From an uncultured Flavobacteriales bacterium (GTDB taxonomy: Bacteria > Bacteroidota > Bacteroidia > Flavobacteriales_G > Salibacteraceae), in contig CALSPD010000025.1 of NCBI GenBank assembly GCA_943788145.1, forward strand, positions 1 through 44,607: a stretch of 44,607 nucleotides of DNA, in the 5' to 3' direction. Positions 25,842 through 34,184 of this stretch are shown here, piece after piece. The stretch's first letter is position 1; the number at the start of each line of letters is the position of its first letter. A program made the position numbers and the translations under genes. Under the pieces are notes generated by a model that saw nothing but the letters and a program-made list of their open reading frames with translations, ran no database searches and was not told where the DNA came from.

Positions 25842-28800
25842 TTGAAATGCACAAACGCAATTGTACATTCGCAAATACGGATTAACCCATCGAATCAATT
25901 GACTCAAAGACTACTCACCCTACTATTTGTTTTAGTAAGCCTATTTGGTAACGCACAGCAAGGAAATGAAGAGCAATGCGCAGCGCATCTCCGTCATGAG
26001 AAACTGCTAATTACCGACCCTGTTTACAAGCGAAACCATGAAAACGCCGAACGGCAGATTCAAGGAATTCTACAAAACATTACAATCAACGGATCAAATG
26101 GGGCTCAGGCCCAGATTTTCGGTGACACGCTCGAAATCCCAGTGGTGGTGCACGTTATCCACACCGGACAAAGCGTGGGTGTTGGTGCAAACATTGCAAC
26201 ATCACAAATAAATGACGCGATAACCGTCTTAAACGACCGCTATCGAAAAACGCCAAACACGCATGGAGATGCAAATGGCGTGGACACTGAAATTCAATTT
26301 GTACTTGCCAAGCGAGATCCAGACTGTAACTCCACCACGGGAATTGTTCGTGTAAACGGTTCTAGCGTAACGGATTATGCAGACGAAGGAATTACTGCTG
26401 GACAAGGTTCTGGCGCTGTAGAGCTGGATGTTAAGGCCTTGAGTAGATGGCCAGCTACCGACTACCTAAACATTTGGGTTGTTACGGAAATCGAAGACAA
26501 CGGCGGAGGTTTTGGTATTCAGGGTTATGCATATTTCCCAGGTGTCTCGGCAAGCTACGACGGTGTTGTAATAATGAATACATGTTTCGGAACCACTGGA
26601 ACTGTGAATTCATGGAATAACCTAAACCGAACTTTGACGCATGAAGTAGGGCATTACTTCAACCTATATCACACATTTGAAGGCGATAATTCTGGCAATA
26701 ATTGTCCTGGAACTACCAATGGCTGCGGAAGCGGATTTGGAGATTGCTGTGGAGATACAGAGCCACATATTCGAGCTGCAAGTAATTGCCCAACTGGAAC
26801 GAATGGATGCACAAGTACCTCATGGGATGATGTACAGCACAACTACATGAACTATTCAAGTCAGTCATGTGCTGATATGTTTACCGACAATCAATCCGAT
26901 CGCATGCGTGCCGCACTATTGGGACCAAGACACAGCCTTTTATCCTCTCTCGGAACGGAGGCTCCAAGTACGAACACAGTTGCCTCAGCGAGCTGTTCGC
27001 CAAACACAACCAACCTATCAAACACGTTTGGACTAGGGGTTGGCAACGTAACCTTCGAAGACATTGATGTGACCTCTGATGGCGCCGTTGGAGATGGTGG
27101 ATATCGAGACTATAGCTGCCATCATATGGCAGAAGTGGATCCGTCCACATCATACAGCATCAGTATAAAATCGGCTTCTGTGAACAACGAAGATGCACGT
27201 GTATACATCGACTACAACGATGATGGAGATTTTCTAGACAACGGAGAATTTGTATTCACAAGCGATACGGATACGTTGCATACGGGAACAATTGCCATTC
27301 CTTCTAATCCTACGTTAACTACTCCCTTAAGAATGCGCGTTATCAGTGATTGGCAAGGCAATACAACGGCCATGAATACAGCTGGATCGTGCTATACTCC
27401 TCAATACGGTCAAGTTGAGGACTATGCCATCTATGTGAGAGGCTCAATGACAGCCACCATGTCTGGAACAGATGTAAGTTGCAACGGAGGTAACGACGGT
27501 TCCGTAACTGTTACTGTAGGGTCAGGAACAGCTAATTATGGCTACAGCTGGTCTAACGGATCATCTACAAACAACTCTAGCTCTTCGAGCAACACCGTTA
27601 CCGGCTTAGCTGCAGGAACATATACCGTTACAGTTACCGACGCTAACTCAACGACCGTCTCAGCTTCTTACACTATTGGTGAGCCATCCACTTCGGTGAG
27701 CGCATCCATAACATTGACGCAAGAAGTTGCCTGTTTTGGCGGAAGTGATGGAAGCCTGACCGCCTCCGGTTCTGGCGGAACGGGGGCATTCACATTCGCA
27801 TGGAGTAATGGAGCAAGCACTGCAAGTAATACTGGTTTAACTGCGGGCACCTACACGGTTACCGTAACGGATGCGAATGGATGCACCGATACAGATTCAG
27901 AAACCGTGAATCAGCCGAGCGCTGCCTTGGGTGTTGCGCTTAACGTTGACAGCAATGCTTCGTGCAATGGGTCGGCGACGGGTGGAATTACGGCCACTCC
28001 TTCTGGAGGAACAACGGCCTATGCTTACCTCTGGTCTACAGGAACCTTTATGAACTTTATTACTGGGCTATCCGCAGGAACATACTCCGTTACATTAACT
28101 GACGCAAATAGTTGTACCGCTACACAATCGGCCACCGTTACTCAACCCACAAACATCAGCCTATCAATTACGGTTGATAGCAATGCCAGCTGCGGCGGCA
28201 GTGGATCTGGCGGCCTAACGGCATCTGCATCTGGCGGAGTCGGTTCGTTGTCTTATGCATGGAATACAAGTGCTACAACGCAATCTATAACGGGTCTCAC
28301 TGCAGGAACATACACGGTAACCGTAACGGATGCTAACGGCTGCACCGAATCACTTTCACAAAGTATCACAGGTGGAAGCAGCTTAAGTGCATCCGTAACA
28401 GCGAATAGCAATGCAAGTTGCAACGGTGGCAGCGATGGAAGCCTAACAGCATCGGCAACTGGAGGAACAAATCCTACTACGTACGTTTGGAACAACGGGG
28501 CGTCGACAGCAACAATTACTGGTTTGACTGCCGGAACATACACCGTTACTGCTACAGAAAACGGTGGTTGTACAGCTACCGCCACTGGTACCATATCAGA
28601 ACCAACGGCACTTGTGGCGTCCATTTCTGTGAATATGGTTAGTTGCAATGGCGGAAACGACGGATCAATGACGGCCTCTGCAAGTGGAGGAACAACATCT
28701 TATACATTCGCCTGGAATACCGGCTCAACCTCTGCGACCGCAACAGGACTAGCCGCAGGTACATATACCGTTACTGTCACGGATGCAAACGGATGTACGG

Positions 28801-30968
28801 ATACCGAATCAGCTACTCTGAGTGAGCCCTCAGCGATAAGTCTTTCCATAAATGTTGACAGCAGCGCAAGCTGCGGTAGCGGATCAGGCGGGTTAACTGC
28901 TTCCGCATCTGGTGGTGTTGGAACGTTTTCTTATGCGTGGAGCACAAGCGCCACCTCGGCATCTATCTCAGGGCTTTCTGCCGGCACCTACACTGTAACT
29001 GTCACTGACGCCAATGGATGCACAGAATCATTATCTCAAAGTCTAACTTCTGGTGGAAGCAGCGTAAGCGCCACTGTAACCGTAAATAGCAACGTGAGTT
29101 GCAATGGAAGCAGTGATGGAAGTCTTACAGCATCGTCAACAGGAGGCGCAAACCCAATTTCCTATTTGTGGAGTACGGGAGCAACTTCAGCAACAGTTAC
29201 AGGCTTGTCTGCAGGATCATATACGGTAACTGTCACTGAAAACGGCGGCTGCACTACAACAGCAACTGGAACCATTTCTGAGCCTTCCGCTGTAATAGTT
29301 TCTATTACGGCGAGTAATGTGAGTTGCAACGGCGGAAATGACGGATCTCTGACGGTTTCCGCGATTGGTGGCTCGGCAACATACACGTATGCGTGGAGCA
29401 TGGGCTCAACCTCATCGACCCTCTCTGGATTAACCTCAGGCACCTATACTGTAACTGCTACCGATGCAAATGGTTGCACGGATACGGAATCGGTCACAAT
29501 CACTCAACCAACGGCCCTCTTAGTCTCAATCACGATTGATAGCAATGCTGGGTGTGGCGGCTCAACCACCGGAGGACTTACAGCCTCAAGCACGGGTGGC
29601 ACAGGAACCGTGACCTACGTATGGAATACAGGCGGAACATCAGCCTCGGTTACAGGATTGATTGCAGGCACATACTCCGTGACTGCGACCGACGCAAATG
29701 GCTGTACCGACTCAACAAATCAAACAATAACGTCCTCTGGCTCCTCCATAAACACCATTGATACCGTTTCAATATGTAACGGCGACTCTGTTTTGGTGCA
29801 CGGAAACATGGTGAATCAACCTGGAACATACACGGATACCCTTTCCGGATCTGGCGGTTGTGATTCCATCTCAATCATTGTGGTACAAAACGGACTTAAT
29901 GCCTATTCCTTCTTCCTAACTTGGATTTATCAAGGCGATTCTGTTTTCCTTGGTGGCGCATTTCAAACCACATCTAATATTTACCTAGATACGTTCTCGA
30001 GTTCGAATGGATGCGATAGCGTTGTTGAAACGCTTCTTTGGGTTTACCCTGTTCAATTTGGAACAGACTCTATCACCATATGTCAAAACGATTCCGTCCT
30101 TCTCGGAGGCATCTTCCGCTCAACCGCTGGAACGTATGCCGACACGACCTTTTCAGGCGGCACTGCAATTATCAATAGCACTACCCTATTTATCAGTGTT
30201 CCTGCCCAGGTGAGTAATTCCATGTCGATCGTTTCTGGCGATAGTGCCTACATCGCTGGTTCTTGGCGGACTACGGCCGGTACTTACTGCGACACAATCG
30301 GGTCTTGCGACTCCGTAATTTGCACCACGCTCACCGTAAATGTTGTCACGTATCTTGTCATTAACGACACGGTTGCACTCTGCGCCGGTGACAGCGCATT
30401 TGCTGGAGGCGCATACCAATATAATGCTGGGTTCTACCTCGATACTGTCGGGAATAATTTCGGTCAGGATACCATTTACTCTACTGAAATTGTTGTAGAT
30501 CTTAACTCCGTGCAGATCTATTCTTCGGGTCTTTGGTTAAAGTCAAATCAATCCGTGGGCCCATTCCAATGGTATGACTGCAACAGTCAAACTGTGATTA
30601 TGACAACCGGAGTTGGATACATGATGCCTGGATACAGCGGTAGCTTTGCGCTTATAAATCAATCAGCGACGTGTAACGACACTTCGGTTTGCGTTAACCA
30701 TGCCAACACTTCCAACAAAACTGGGCTCGATGTTCGGGGTTATCCAACAACGGTGAGCGAACAATACAGCATTTCTTTCAGTTCGGTTCAAAAAGACGTA
30801 TCCATTGACCTTTTCGACATTCAGGGGCAACTCATCCAAACATGGAAGGAGCAGGACGTGGATCTGATCACGCTTCCAATGGAGCACCACGCTCCAGGAT
30901 ATTACTTGGTCCGACTTTCAACTATGGAAGGTCAACGAAGCCTGAAATTTGTGAAACTGACCGACTAG
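25842..30968 (+). CDS. giant surface M43 metalloprotease with SprB repeats and type IX sorting domain
   Basis: 1,708 residues. Signal peptide around residues 20-40 (LLTLLFVLVSLFGNAQ). Residues 90-375 are a pappalysin-type M43 metalloprotease with the zinc motif HEVGHYFNLYH (H267, E268, H271, H277) and a Met-turn YMNYSS; many cysteines suggest disulphides. Residues 390-540 form a GEVED-type module ending YGQVEDYAIYV. Ten SprB-like repeats follow (about 537-1300), then smaller repeats with SVTICQNDSVLLGG-like units, and a C-terminal type A sorting domain (about 1625-1708, ending RSLKFVKL). The protein should be exported by the type IX system and anchored at the surface. SprB is the gliding adhesin of Flavobacterium; adhesion is inference. 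The start codon is uncertain: the listed TTG lies inside an inverted repeat, and another in-frame TTG at 25,899 would give a tighter signal peptide. Confidence 0.85.
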   Translation: MKCTNAIVHSQIRINPSNQLTQRLLTLLFVLVSLFGNAQQGNEEQCAAHLRHEKLLITDPVYKRNHENAERQIQGILQNITINGSNGAQAQIFGDTLEIPVVVHVIHTGQSVGVGANIATSQINDAITVLNDRYRKTPNTHGDANGVDTEIQFVLAKRDPDCNSTTGIVRVNGSSVTDYADEGITAGQGSGAVELDVKALSRWPATDYLNIWVVTEIEDNGGGFGIQGYAYFPGVSASYDGVVIMNTCFGTTGTVNSWNNLNRTLTHEVGHYFNLYHTFEGDNSGNNCPGTTNGCGSGFGDCCGDTEPHIRAASNCPTGTNGCTSTSWDDVQHNYMNYSSQSCADMFTDNQSDRMRAALLGPRHSLLSSLGTEAPSTNTVASASCSPNTTNLSNTFGLGVGNVTFEDIDVTSDGAVGDGGYRDYSCHHMAEVDPSTSYSISIKSASVNNEDARVYIDYNDDGDFLDNGEFVFTSDTDTLHTGTIAIPSNPTLTTPLRMRVISDWQGNTTAMNTAGSCYTPQYGQVEDYAIYVRGSMTATMSGTDVSCNGGNDGSVTVTVGSGTANYGYSWSNGSSTNNSSSSSNTVTGLAAGTYTVTVTDANSTTVSASYTIGEPSTSVSASITLTQEVACFGGSDGSLTASGSGGTGAFTFAWSNGASTASNTGLTAGTYTVTVTDANGCTDTDSETVNQPSAALGVALNVDSNASCNGSATGGITATPSGGTTAYAYLWSTGTFMNFITGLSAGTYSVTLTDANSCTATQSATVTQPTNISLSITVDSNASCGGSGSGGLTASASGGVGSLSYAWNTSATTQSITGLTAGTYTVTVTDANGCTESLSQSITGGSSLSASVTANSNASCNGGSDGSLTASATGGTNPTTYVWNNGASTATITGLTAGTYTVTATENGGCTATATGTISEPTALVASISVNMVSCNGGNDGSMTASASGGTTSYTFAWNTGSTSATATGLAAGTYTVTVTDANGCTDTESATLSEPSAISLSINVDSSASCGSGSGGLTASASGGVGTFSYAWSTSATSASISGLSAGTYTVTVTDANGCTESLSQSLTSGGSSVSATVTVNSNVSCNGSSDGSLTASSTGGANPISYLWSTGATSATVTGLSAGSYTVTVTENGGCTTTATGTISEPSAVIVSITASNVSCNGGNDGSLTVSAIGGSATYTYAWSMGSTSSTLSGLTSGTYTVTATDANGCTDTESVTITQPTALLVSITIDSNAGCGGSTTGGLTASSTGGTGTVTYVWNTGGTSASVTGLIAGTYSVTATDANGCTDSTNQTITSSGSSINTIDTVSICNGDSVLVHGNMVNQPGTYTDTLSGSGGCDSISIIVVQNGLNAYSFFLTWIYQGDSVFLGGAFQTTSNIYLDTFSSSNGCDSVVETLLWVYPVQFGTDSITICQNDSVLLGGIFRSTAGTYADTTFSGGTAIINSTTLFISVPAQVSNSMSIVSGDSAYIAGSWRTTAGTYCDTIGSCDSVICTTLTVNVVTYLVINDTVALCAGDSAFAGGAYQYNAGFYLDTVGNNFGQDTIYSTEIVVDLNSVQIYSSGLWLKSNQSVGPFQWYDCNSQTVIMTTGVGYMMPGYSGSFALINQSATCNDTSVCVNHANTSNKTGLDVRGYPTTVSEQYSISFSSVQKDVSIDLFDIQGQLIQTWKEQDVDLITLPMEHHAPGYYLVRLSTMEGQRSLKFVKLTD
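27450..29750 (+). repeat. ten tandem SprB-type coding repeats
   Basis: Ten units of roughly 75-80 residues, each with a form of SNASCNGGSDGSLTAS, then YAWNTGATS, then GLTAGTYTVTVTDANGCT and a closing SEPSA. Cysteine pairs recur at fixed places. The nucleotide sequences are partly shared between units, so this stretch can recombine and is hard to assemble. Confidence 0.9.
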
Positions 30969-31010
30969 AACATTCTTCGATAACCAAAAAAACACCTGTC
31001 TTGAAACCAT

Positions 31011-31030
31011 TTGATACCATTTGATACCAT
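31011..31030 (+). repeat. 10-base tandem duplication at the acetyltransferase start
   Basis: TTGATACCAT occurs twice in direct succession and covers the only plausible start codon of the downstream gene. Confidence 0.85.
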
Positions 31031-31538
31031 TATTGAAACGGAGCGCTTGATACTTCGCCCCTTCACCATGGATGACATAGATCCGTCTTTTGAGATCAAT
31101 CAAGATCCTGAGGTTACGAAGTATACGAATGATGGCGGTGTAAAGACATATCAACAAGTCTATGACGCGATCAAGAACAACGTTCTAGGAGATTACCAAA
31201 CACATGGATATGGGCGATTTGCAGTAGAACACAAACGAGACAAACGGTTTATCGGTTTTTCAGGTCTCAAGAATATGGAGGAATGGAATGCTGTTGATTT
31301 AGGGTACCGATTTCACCCTGACTATTGGGGGCAAGGTCTTGCCACAGAAAGCGGTGTAGCGTCTCTTGAATTTGGATTTCAAACGTTGGGATTAAAAGAA
31401 ATAAGTGGCTTTGTGTTACCAGAACATGCAGCTTCTTCTAACGTATTGAAAAAGCTGGGTATGGAGTATCGCGATGATCTAATAGAGGACGGTTTGGAGG
31501 TGCACCGATACAGCATATTCAATCCAGAGTTGACCTAA
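31011..31538 (+). CDS. GNAT acetyltransferase, RimJ/RimL-like
   Basis: A 175-residue GNAT enzyme: IETERLILRPFTMDDI, the N-terminal signature of the RimJ/RimL group, is followed by GFSGLKNMEEWNAVDLGYRF, the acetyl-CoA loop HPDYWGQGLATESG, and ASSNVLKKLGMEY near the end. The usual role is acetylation of an amino group on a protein terminus or small molecule; the target is unknown. There is no ATG at the expected place. TTG at 31011 sits in a 10-base tandem duplication (TTGATACCAT twice, 31011-31030), so the first six residues may be artefactual. Confidence 0.8.
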   Translation: MIPFDTIIETERLILRPFTMDDIDPSFEINQDPEVTKYTNDGGVKTYQQVYDAIKNNVLGDYQTHGYGRFAVEHKRDKRFIGFSGLKNMEEWNAVDLGYRFHPDYWGQGLATESGVASLEFGFQTLGLKEISGFVLPEHAASSNVLKKLGMEYRDDLIEDGLEVHRYSIFNPELT

Positions 31539-31559
31539 CCGCCCCTACTGGCCTTCAAT

Positions 31560-32363
31560 CTATCGGCCATCGATGATGTCGCCCAAGCCGCCTAAAATGC
31601 TGCCTTCTCCCTTTCTTTTGCCTCCCATTTTTGGAGCCGAACTGATGATTTTGTCTGCAAGCCTACTAAACGGCAACGACTGAATCCAAACCTTTCCTGG
31701 CCCCTTGAGCGTGCCAAAAAACAATCCCTCGCCACCAAAAAAAGTGTTCTTTATTCCACCCACGAATTCAATATCGTAGTCAATGGATTGAGTAAACGCT
31801 ACGATACAGCCCGTATCTACCTTCAATACATCGCCCGCCTGCAATTCGCGTTCAATGACCGTTCCTCCGGCATGCACAAATGCCAATCCATCGCCTTCCA
31901 CTTTTTGCATGATAAATCCTTCACCACCAAAAAGTCCAACGCCAATGCGTTTTTGAAACTCGATTCCAATCGCCGTGCCTTGGGCTGCACATAAAAAGGC
32001 ATCCTTCTGGCAAATTACTTTTCCGCCGAGTTGGGCCACGTCAAGCGCGATTACTTTACCCGGATAAGGGGCAGCAAAGTGCACGTGTTTCTTCGAATTT
32101 CCTGAATTCGTATAGGCAGTCATAAACAGACTTTCTCCTGTTAACACGCGTTTACCGGCTGAAAACACTTTCCCCATAAAATTCTGTTCGCCCTTTGATC
32201 CGTCACCAAAAATGGTTTGCATTTTCACGTCTTGATCCATCATCATTAAGCTGCCCGCTTCGGCGATCACCGTTTCTGCCGGATCCAACTCAATCTCGAC
32301 GCATTGCATTTCTTCACCGATTATTCGGTAATCTATTTCGTGTGTATTTGGAAGTATGTCCAT
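31560..32363 (-). CDS. AIM24 family protein (TIGR00266-like)
   Basis: A 267-residue protein of the AIM24/TIGR00266 family, a double beta-helix-like fold of unknown biochemical role. Typical segments are [53 protein letters not shown] and a glycine-rich [19 protein letters not shown]. The start is set at 32363 ([12 protein letters not shown]). A TTG start 36 bases further upstream would lie within the promoter, whose -7 box is at 32380-32387. It stands alone, convergent with the acetyltransferase gene. Confidence 0.85.
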   Translation of the reverse strand: MDILPNTHEIDYRIIGEEMQCVEIELDPAETVIAEAGSLMMMDQDVKMQTIFGDGSKGEQNFMGKVFSAGKRVLTGESLFMTAYTNSGNSKKHVHFAAPYPGKVIALDVAQLGGKVICQKDAFLCAAQGTAIGIEFQKRIGVGLFGGEGFIMQKVEGDGLAFVHAGGTVIERELQAGDVLKVDTGCIVAFTQSIDYDIEFVGGIKNTFFGGEGLFFGTLKGPGKVWIQSLPFSRLADKIISSAPKMGGKRKGEGSILGGLGDIIDGR

Positions 32364-32379
32364 CTCATTTTCTTTTAGA

Positions 32380-32411
32380 CAAACATATTTGATAGGCAAT
32401 AATCCAGCAAA
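32380..32411 (-). promoter_or_regulatory. complete promoter of the AIM24-family gene
   Basis: On the minus strand TTTG (32408-32411), 20 bases, then TATGTTTG (32380-32387): both elements of the Bacteroidota consensus at proper spacing, 16 bases before the ATG at 32363. It is the best-matching promoter in the window. Confidence 0.8.
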
Positions 32412-32485
32412 CCGCTCATCCGAATTTAGACTGCGAACGGCTTGGAAATACCCGCATCTTTGAAGTCAATAATCGCAAGAAAAAA

Positions 32486-33478
32486 ATGCCGCGACCTAGA
32501 ATTCAAAAACCTTCCATCGACGAGATCACCAAAGCGCAGTTTCATCCACGAAACAAGCATCAAGGTCGATACAATTTCGTGGCTCTCGTCGCTGCCAATC
32601 CAAAGCTTGAGGAACACATTGTGACGATAGAAGCCGGCACGCACAGCATCGACTTCTTTAATCCTGAATCAGTGAAGGAATTGAACCGAGCTATACTCAT
32701 GAAGTACTATGGCATTGGCTGGTGGGATATCCCTGAAGGCTATTTGGTTCCGCCAATCCCAGGCCGCGCTGACTACATTCATTTCACGGCCGATCTGATG
32801 TCAGGGAATTATCCCAAACGCACCACAGATCCAATTCCAACAGGCACGCAGATTCGATGTTTAGATATTGGTGTTGGTGCAAATTGTGTGTATCCGATTA
32901 TCGCTAAGAAGGAATATGGATGGGCATTTGTGGGAGTAGATATTGACACGCAGGCACTGAGCTCGGCTCAGAAAATAATCGATGAAAATAAGCTAAGCTC
33001 CACCATCGAGCTTCGAAAGCAAGACGACGAAGCATCGATGTTTAAGGGCGTTATAAAGAAAGACGAGTACTTCGATGTAAGCGTGTGCAACCCACCATTT
33101 CATTCGTCACAAGAAGAGGCGGAGGCTGCAAACAAACGGAAGGTTCAAAACCTCAAGGGGGAATTCATAGATAGCCCAAGTCAAAACTTTGGCGGCGTCA
33201 ACACGGAACTCTGGTGCGAAGGCGGAGAATTGAATTTTGTATCGCAATACATAAAACAGAGCAAAGAGGTTGAAAAGCAAGTGCTCTGGTTCACCATTTT
33301 GATCTCCAAAAAGGAAAACGTGGGCAAAGCCCTTCGATTACTCGAAAAGATGGAGGCATTGAATGTTCAGGTGATCGAAATGACAACCGGATCAAAACAA
33401 AGTAGATTGGTTGGATGGACGTTTAAGAACCGAAAGGGTCGAAAGACGTGGCACCGCGTCCGTTGGGAAGTGAAGTAA
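32486..33478 (+). CDS. rlmF: 23S rRNA (adenine-1618-N6)-methyltransferase
   Basis: A 330-residue SAM-dependent methyltransferase. The N-terminal block with HPRNKHQGRYNFVAL is diagnostic for RlmF, which methylates N6 of A1618 in 23S rRNA. The SAM-binding motif LDIGVGANCVYPI (about residue 129) and catalytic CNPPFHSS (about 196) are intact, and ELWCEGGELNFVSQYI and SRLVGWTF follow as in the family. Length is similar to the E. coli enzyme. It ends back to back with tpx: the two stop codons are directly adjacent. Confidence 0.92.
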   Translation: MPRPRIQKPSIDEITKAQFHPRNKHQGRYNFVALVAANPKLEEHIVTIEAGTHSIDFFNPESVKELNRAILMKYYGIGWWDIPEGYLVPPIPGRADYIHFTADLMSGNYPKRTTDPIPTGTQIRCLDIGVGANCVYPIIAKKEYGWAFVGVDIDTQALSSAQKIIDENKLSSTIELRKQDDEASMFKGVIKKDEYFDVSVCNPPFHSSQEEAEAANKRKVQNLKGEFIDSPSQNFGGVNTELWCEGGELNFVSQYIKQSKEVEKQVLWFTILISKKENVGKALRLLEKMEALNVQVIEMTTGSKQSRLVGWTFKNRKGRKTWHRVRWEVK

Positions 33479-33486
33479 TTACTTCA
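33471..33486. repeat. 16-base perfect palindrome across two convergent stop codons
   Basis: TGAAGTAATTACTTCA is its own reverse complement. Its centre is the junction between the TAA of rlmF and the TAA of tpx, so both genes end in the same codons with zero spacer. Without a T-run it is not a classical terminator. Confidence 0.8.
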
Positions 33487-33979
33487 ACGATGCAAGCGCC
33501 GCATCGTAATCTGGCTCCTGTACAATCTCTGGAACCTGCTCTGTGTAAATGACCTTTCCTGCCTCGTCGATGACAACGATGGCTCGGCTAAACAACCCTG
33601 CAAGCGGACCTTCATTCATGATCACAGCATAGTTTGAAGAGAATCCCGTGTTTTTGAACTCGGATGCGTTCTGCACATTCTCTAACCCTTCTGCACCACA
33701 AAATCGCTTCTGCGCGAAAGGCAAATCCTTGCTTACGTTCATCACAATGGTGTTGTCTAAACCAGACGCAACTCCATTGAAGTGGCGTGCGCTCATGGCA
33801 CAAATGCCCGTATCAATGCTTGGGAAGATGTTTAGAATCACGCGCTTTCCAGCAAAGTCAGCCATTGAAATGTCTTGCACGCTGTTGTTTGTAAGCGAGA
33901 AGTCTGGCGCCTGATCTCCAACGTTTGGAAGTGAACCTACGGTAGTTATCGAAGTGCCTTTGAATGTAATAGTAGCCAT
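33479..33979 (-). CDS. tpx: thiol peroxidase
   Basis: A 166-residue atypical 2-Cys peroxiredoxin that reduces hydroperoxides using thioredoxin. GSLPNVGDQAPDFSLTN leads, and the peroxidatic cysteine is C60 in FPSIDTGICAMSARHFN, where the usual T-P-V-C is T-G-I-C. The resolving cysteine is C94 in KRFCGAEGLENV, at the same spacing as in E. coli Tpx. It is a single-gene unit; TATCCTTG on the minus strand about 40 bases upstream is a poor -7 match. Confidence 0.93.
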   Translation of the reverse strand: MATITFKGTSITTVGSLPNVGDQAPDFSLTNNSVQDISMADFAGKRVILNIFPSIDTGICAMSARHFNGVASGLDNTIVMNVSKDLPFAQKRFCGAEGLENVQNASEFKNTGFSSNYAVIMNEGPLAGLFSRAIVVIDEAGKVIYTEQVPEIVQEPDYDAALASLK

Positions 33980-34155
33980 GTTGTTTTGTCTTTAATTGTC
34001 TTTTGCTTGGGGCGACAAGGATAGGATGTTTGGATGAAACATGGAAGGCCCCAGATTGTTTTAAATCGGGCCTAGACGATGAAGGAAAACTGCTCCCATT
34101 CATCCCTTTCCAGGCCAATCTTCCCATTGAGCGAACCAAGCCAATTGTTGCCTGT

Positions 34156-34163
34156 TATATTTG
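34156..34163 (+). promoter_or_regulatory. -7 box of the sortilin-like gene
   Basis: Perfect TATATTTG, 21 bases before the ATG at 34185. A TTG occurs 26 bases upstream, slightly too far. The box overlaps a TTG codon that would extend the gene by eight residues, which argues for the ATG. Confidence 0.55.
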
Positions 34164-34184
34164 CCGTCCCCTGAAATTCAGACT

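Noticed and set aside
28253..28648. Long open frame on the minus strand inside the SprB repeats
   Set aside because: Valine/proline-rich antisense shadow caused by repeated codon patterns; the plus-strand protein is recognisable throughout.
27450..29750. Periodic DNA repeats as a possible CRISPR array
   Set aside because: The units are about 230 bases, in frame, degenerate at third positions, and encode SprB protein repeats.
32364..32399. N-terminal extension of the AIM24-family protein from a TTG codon
   Set aside because: The extension overlaps the -7 box of a well-matched promoter, and the family starts near the ATG at 32363.
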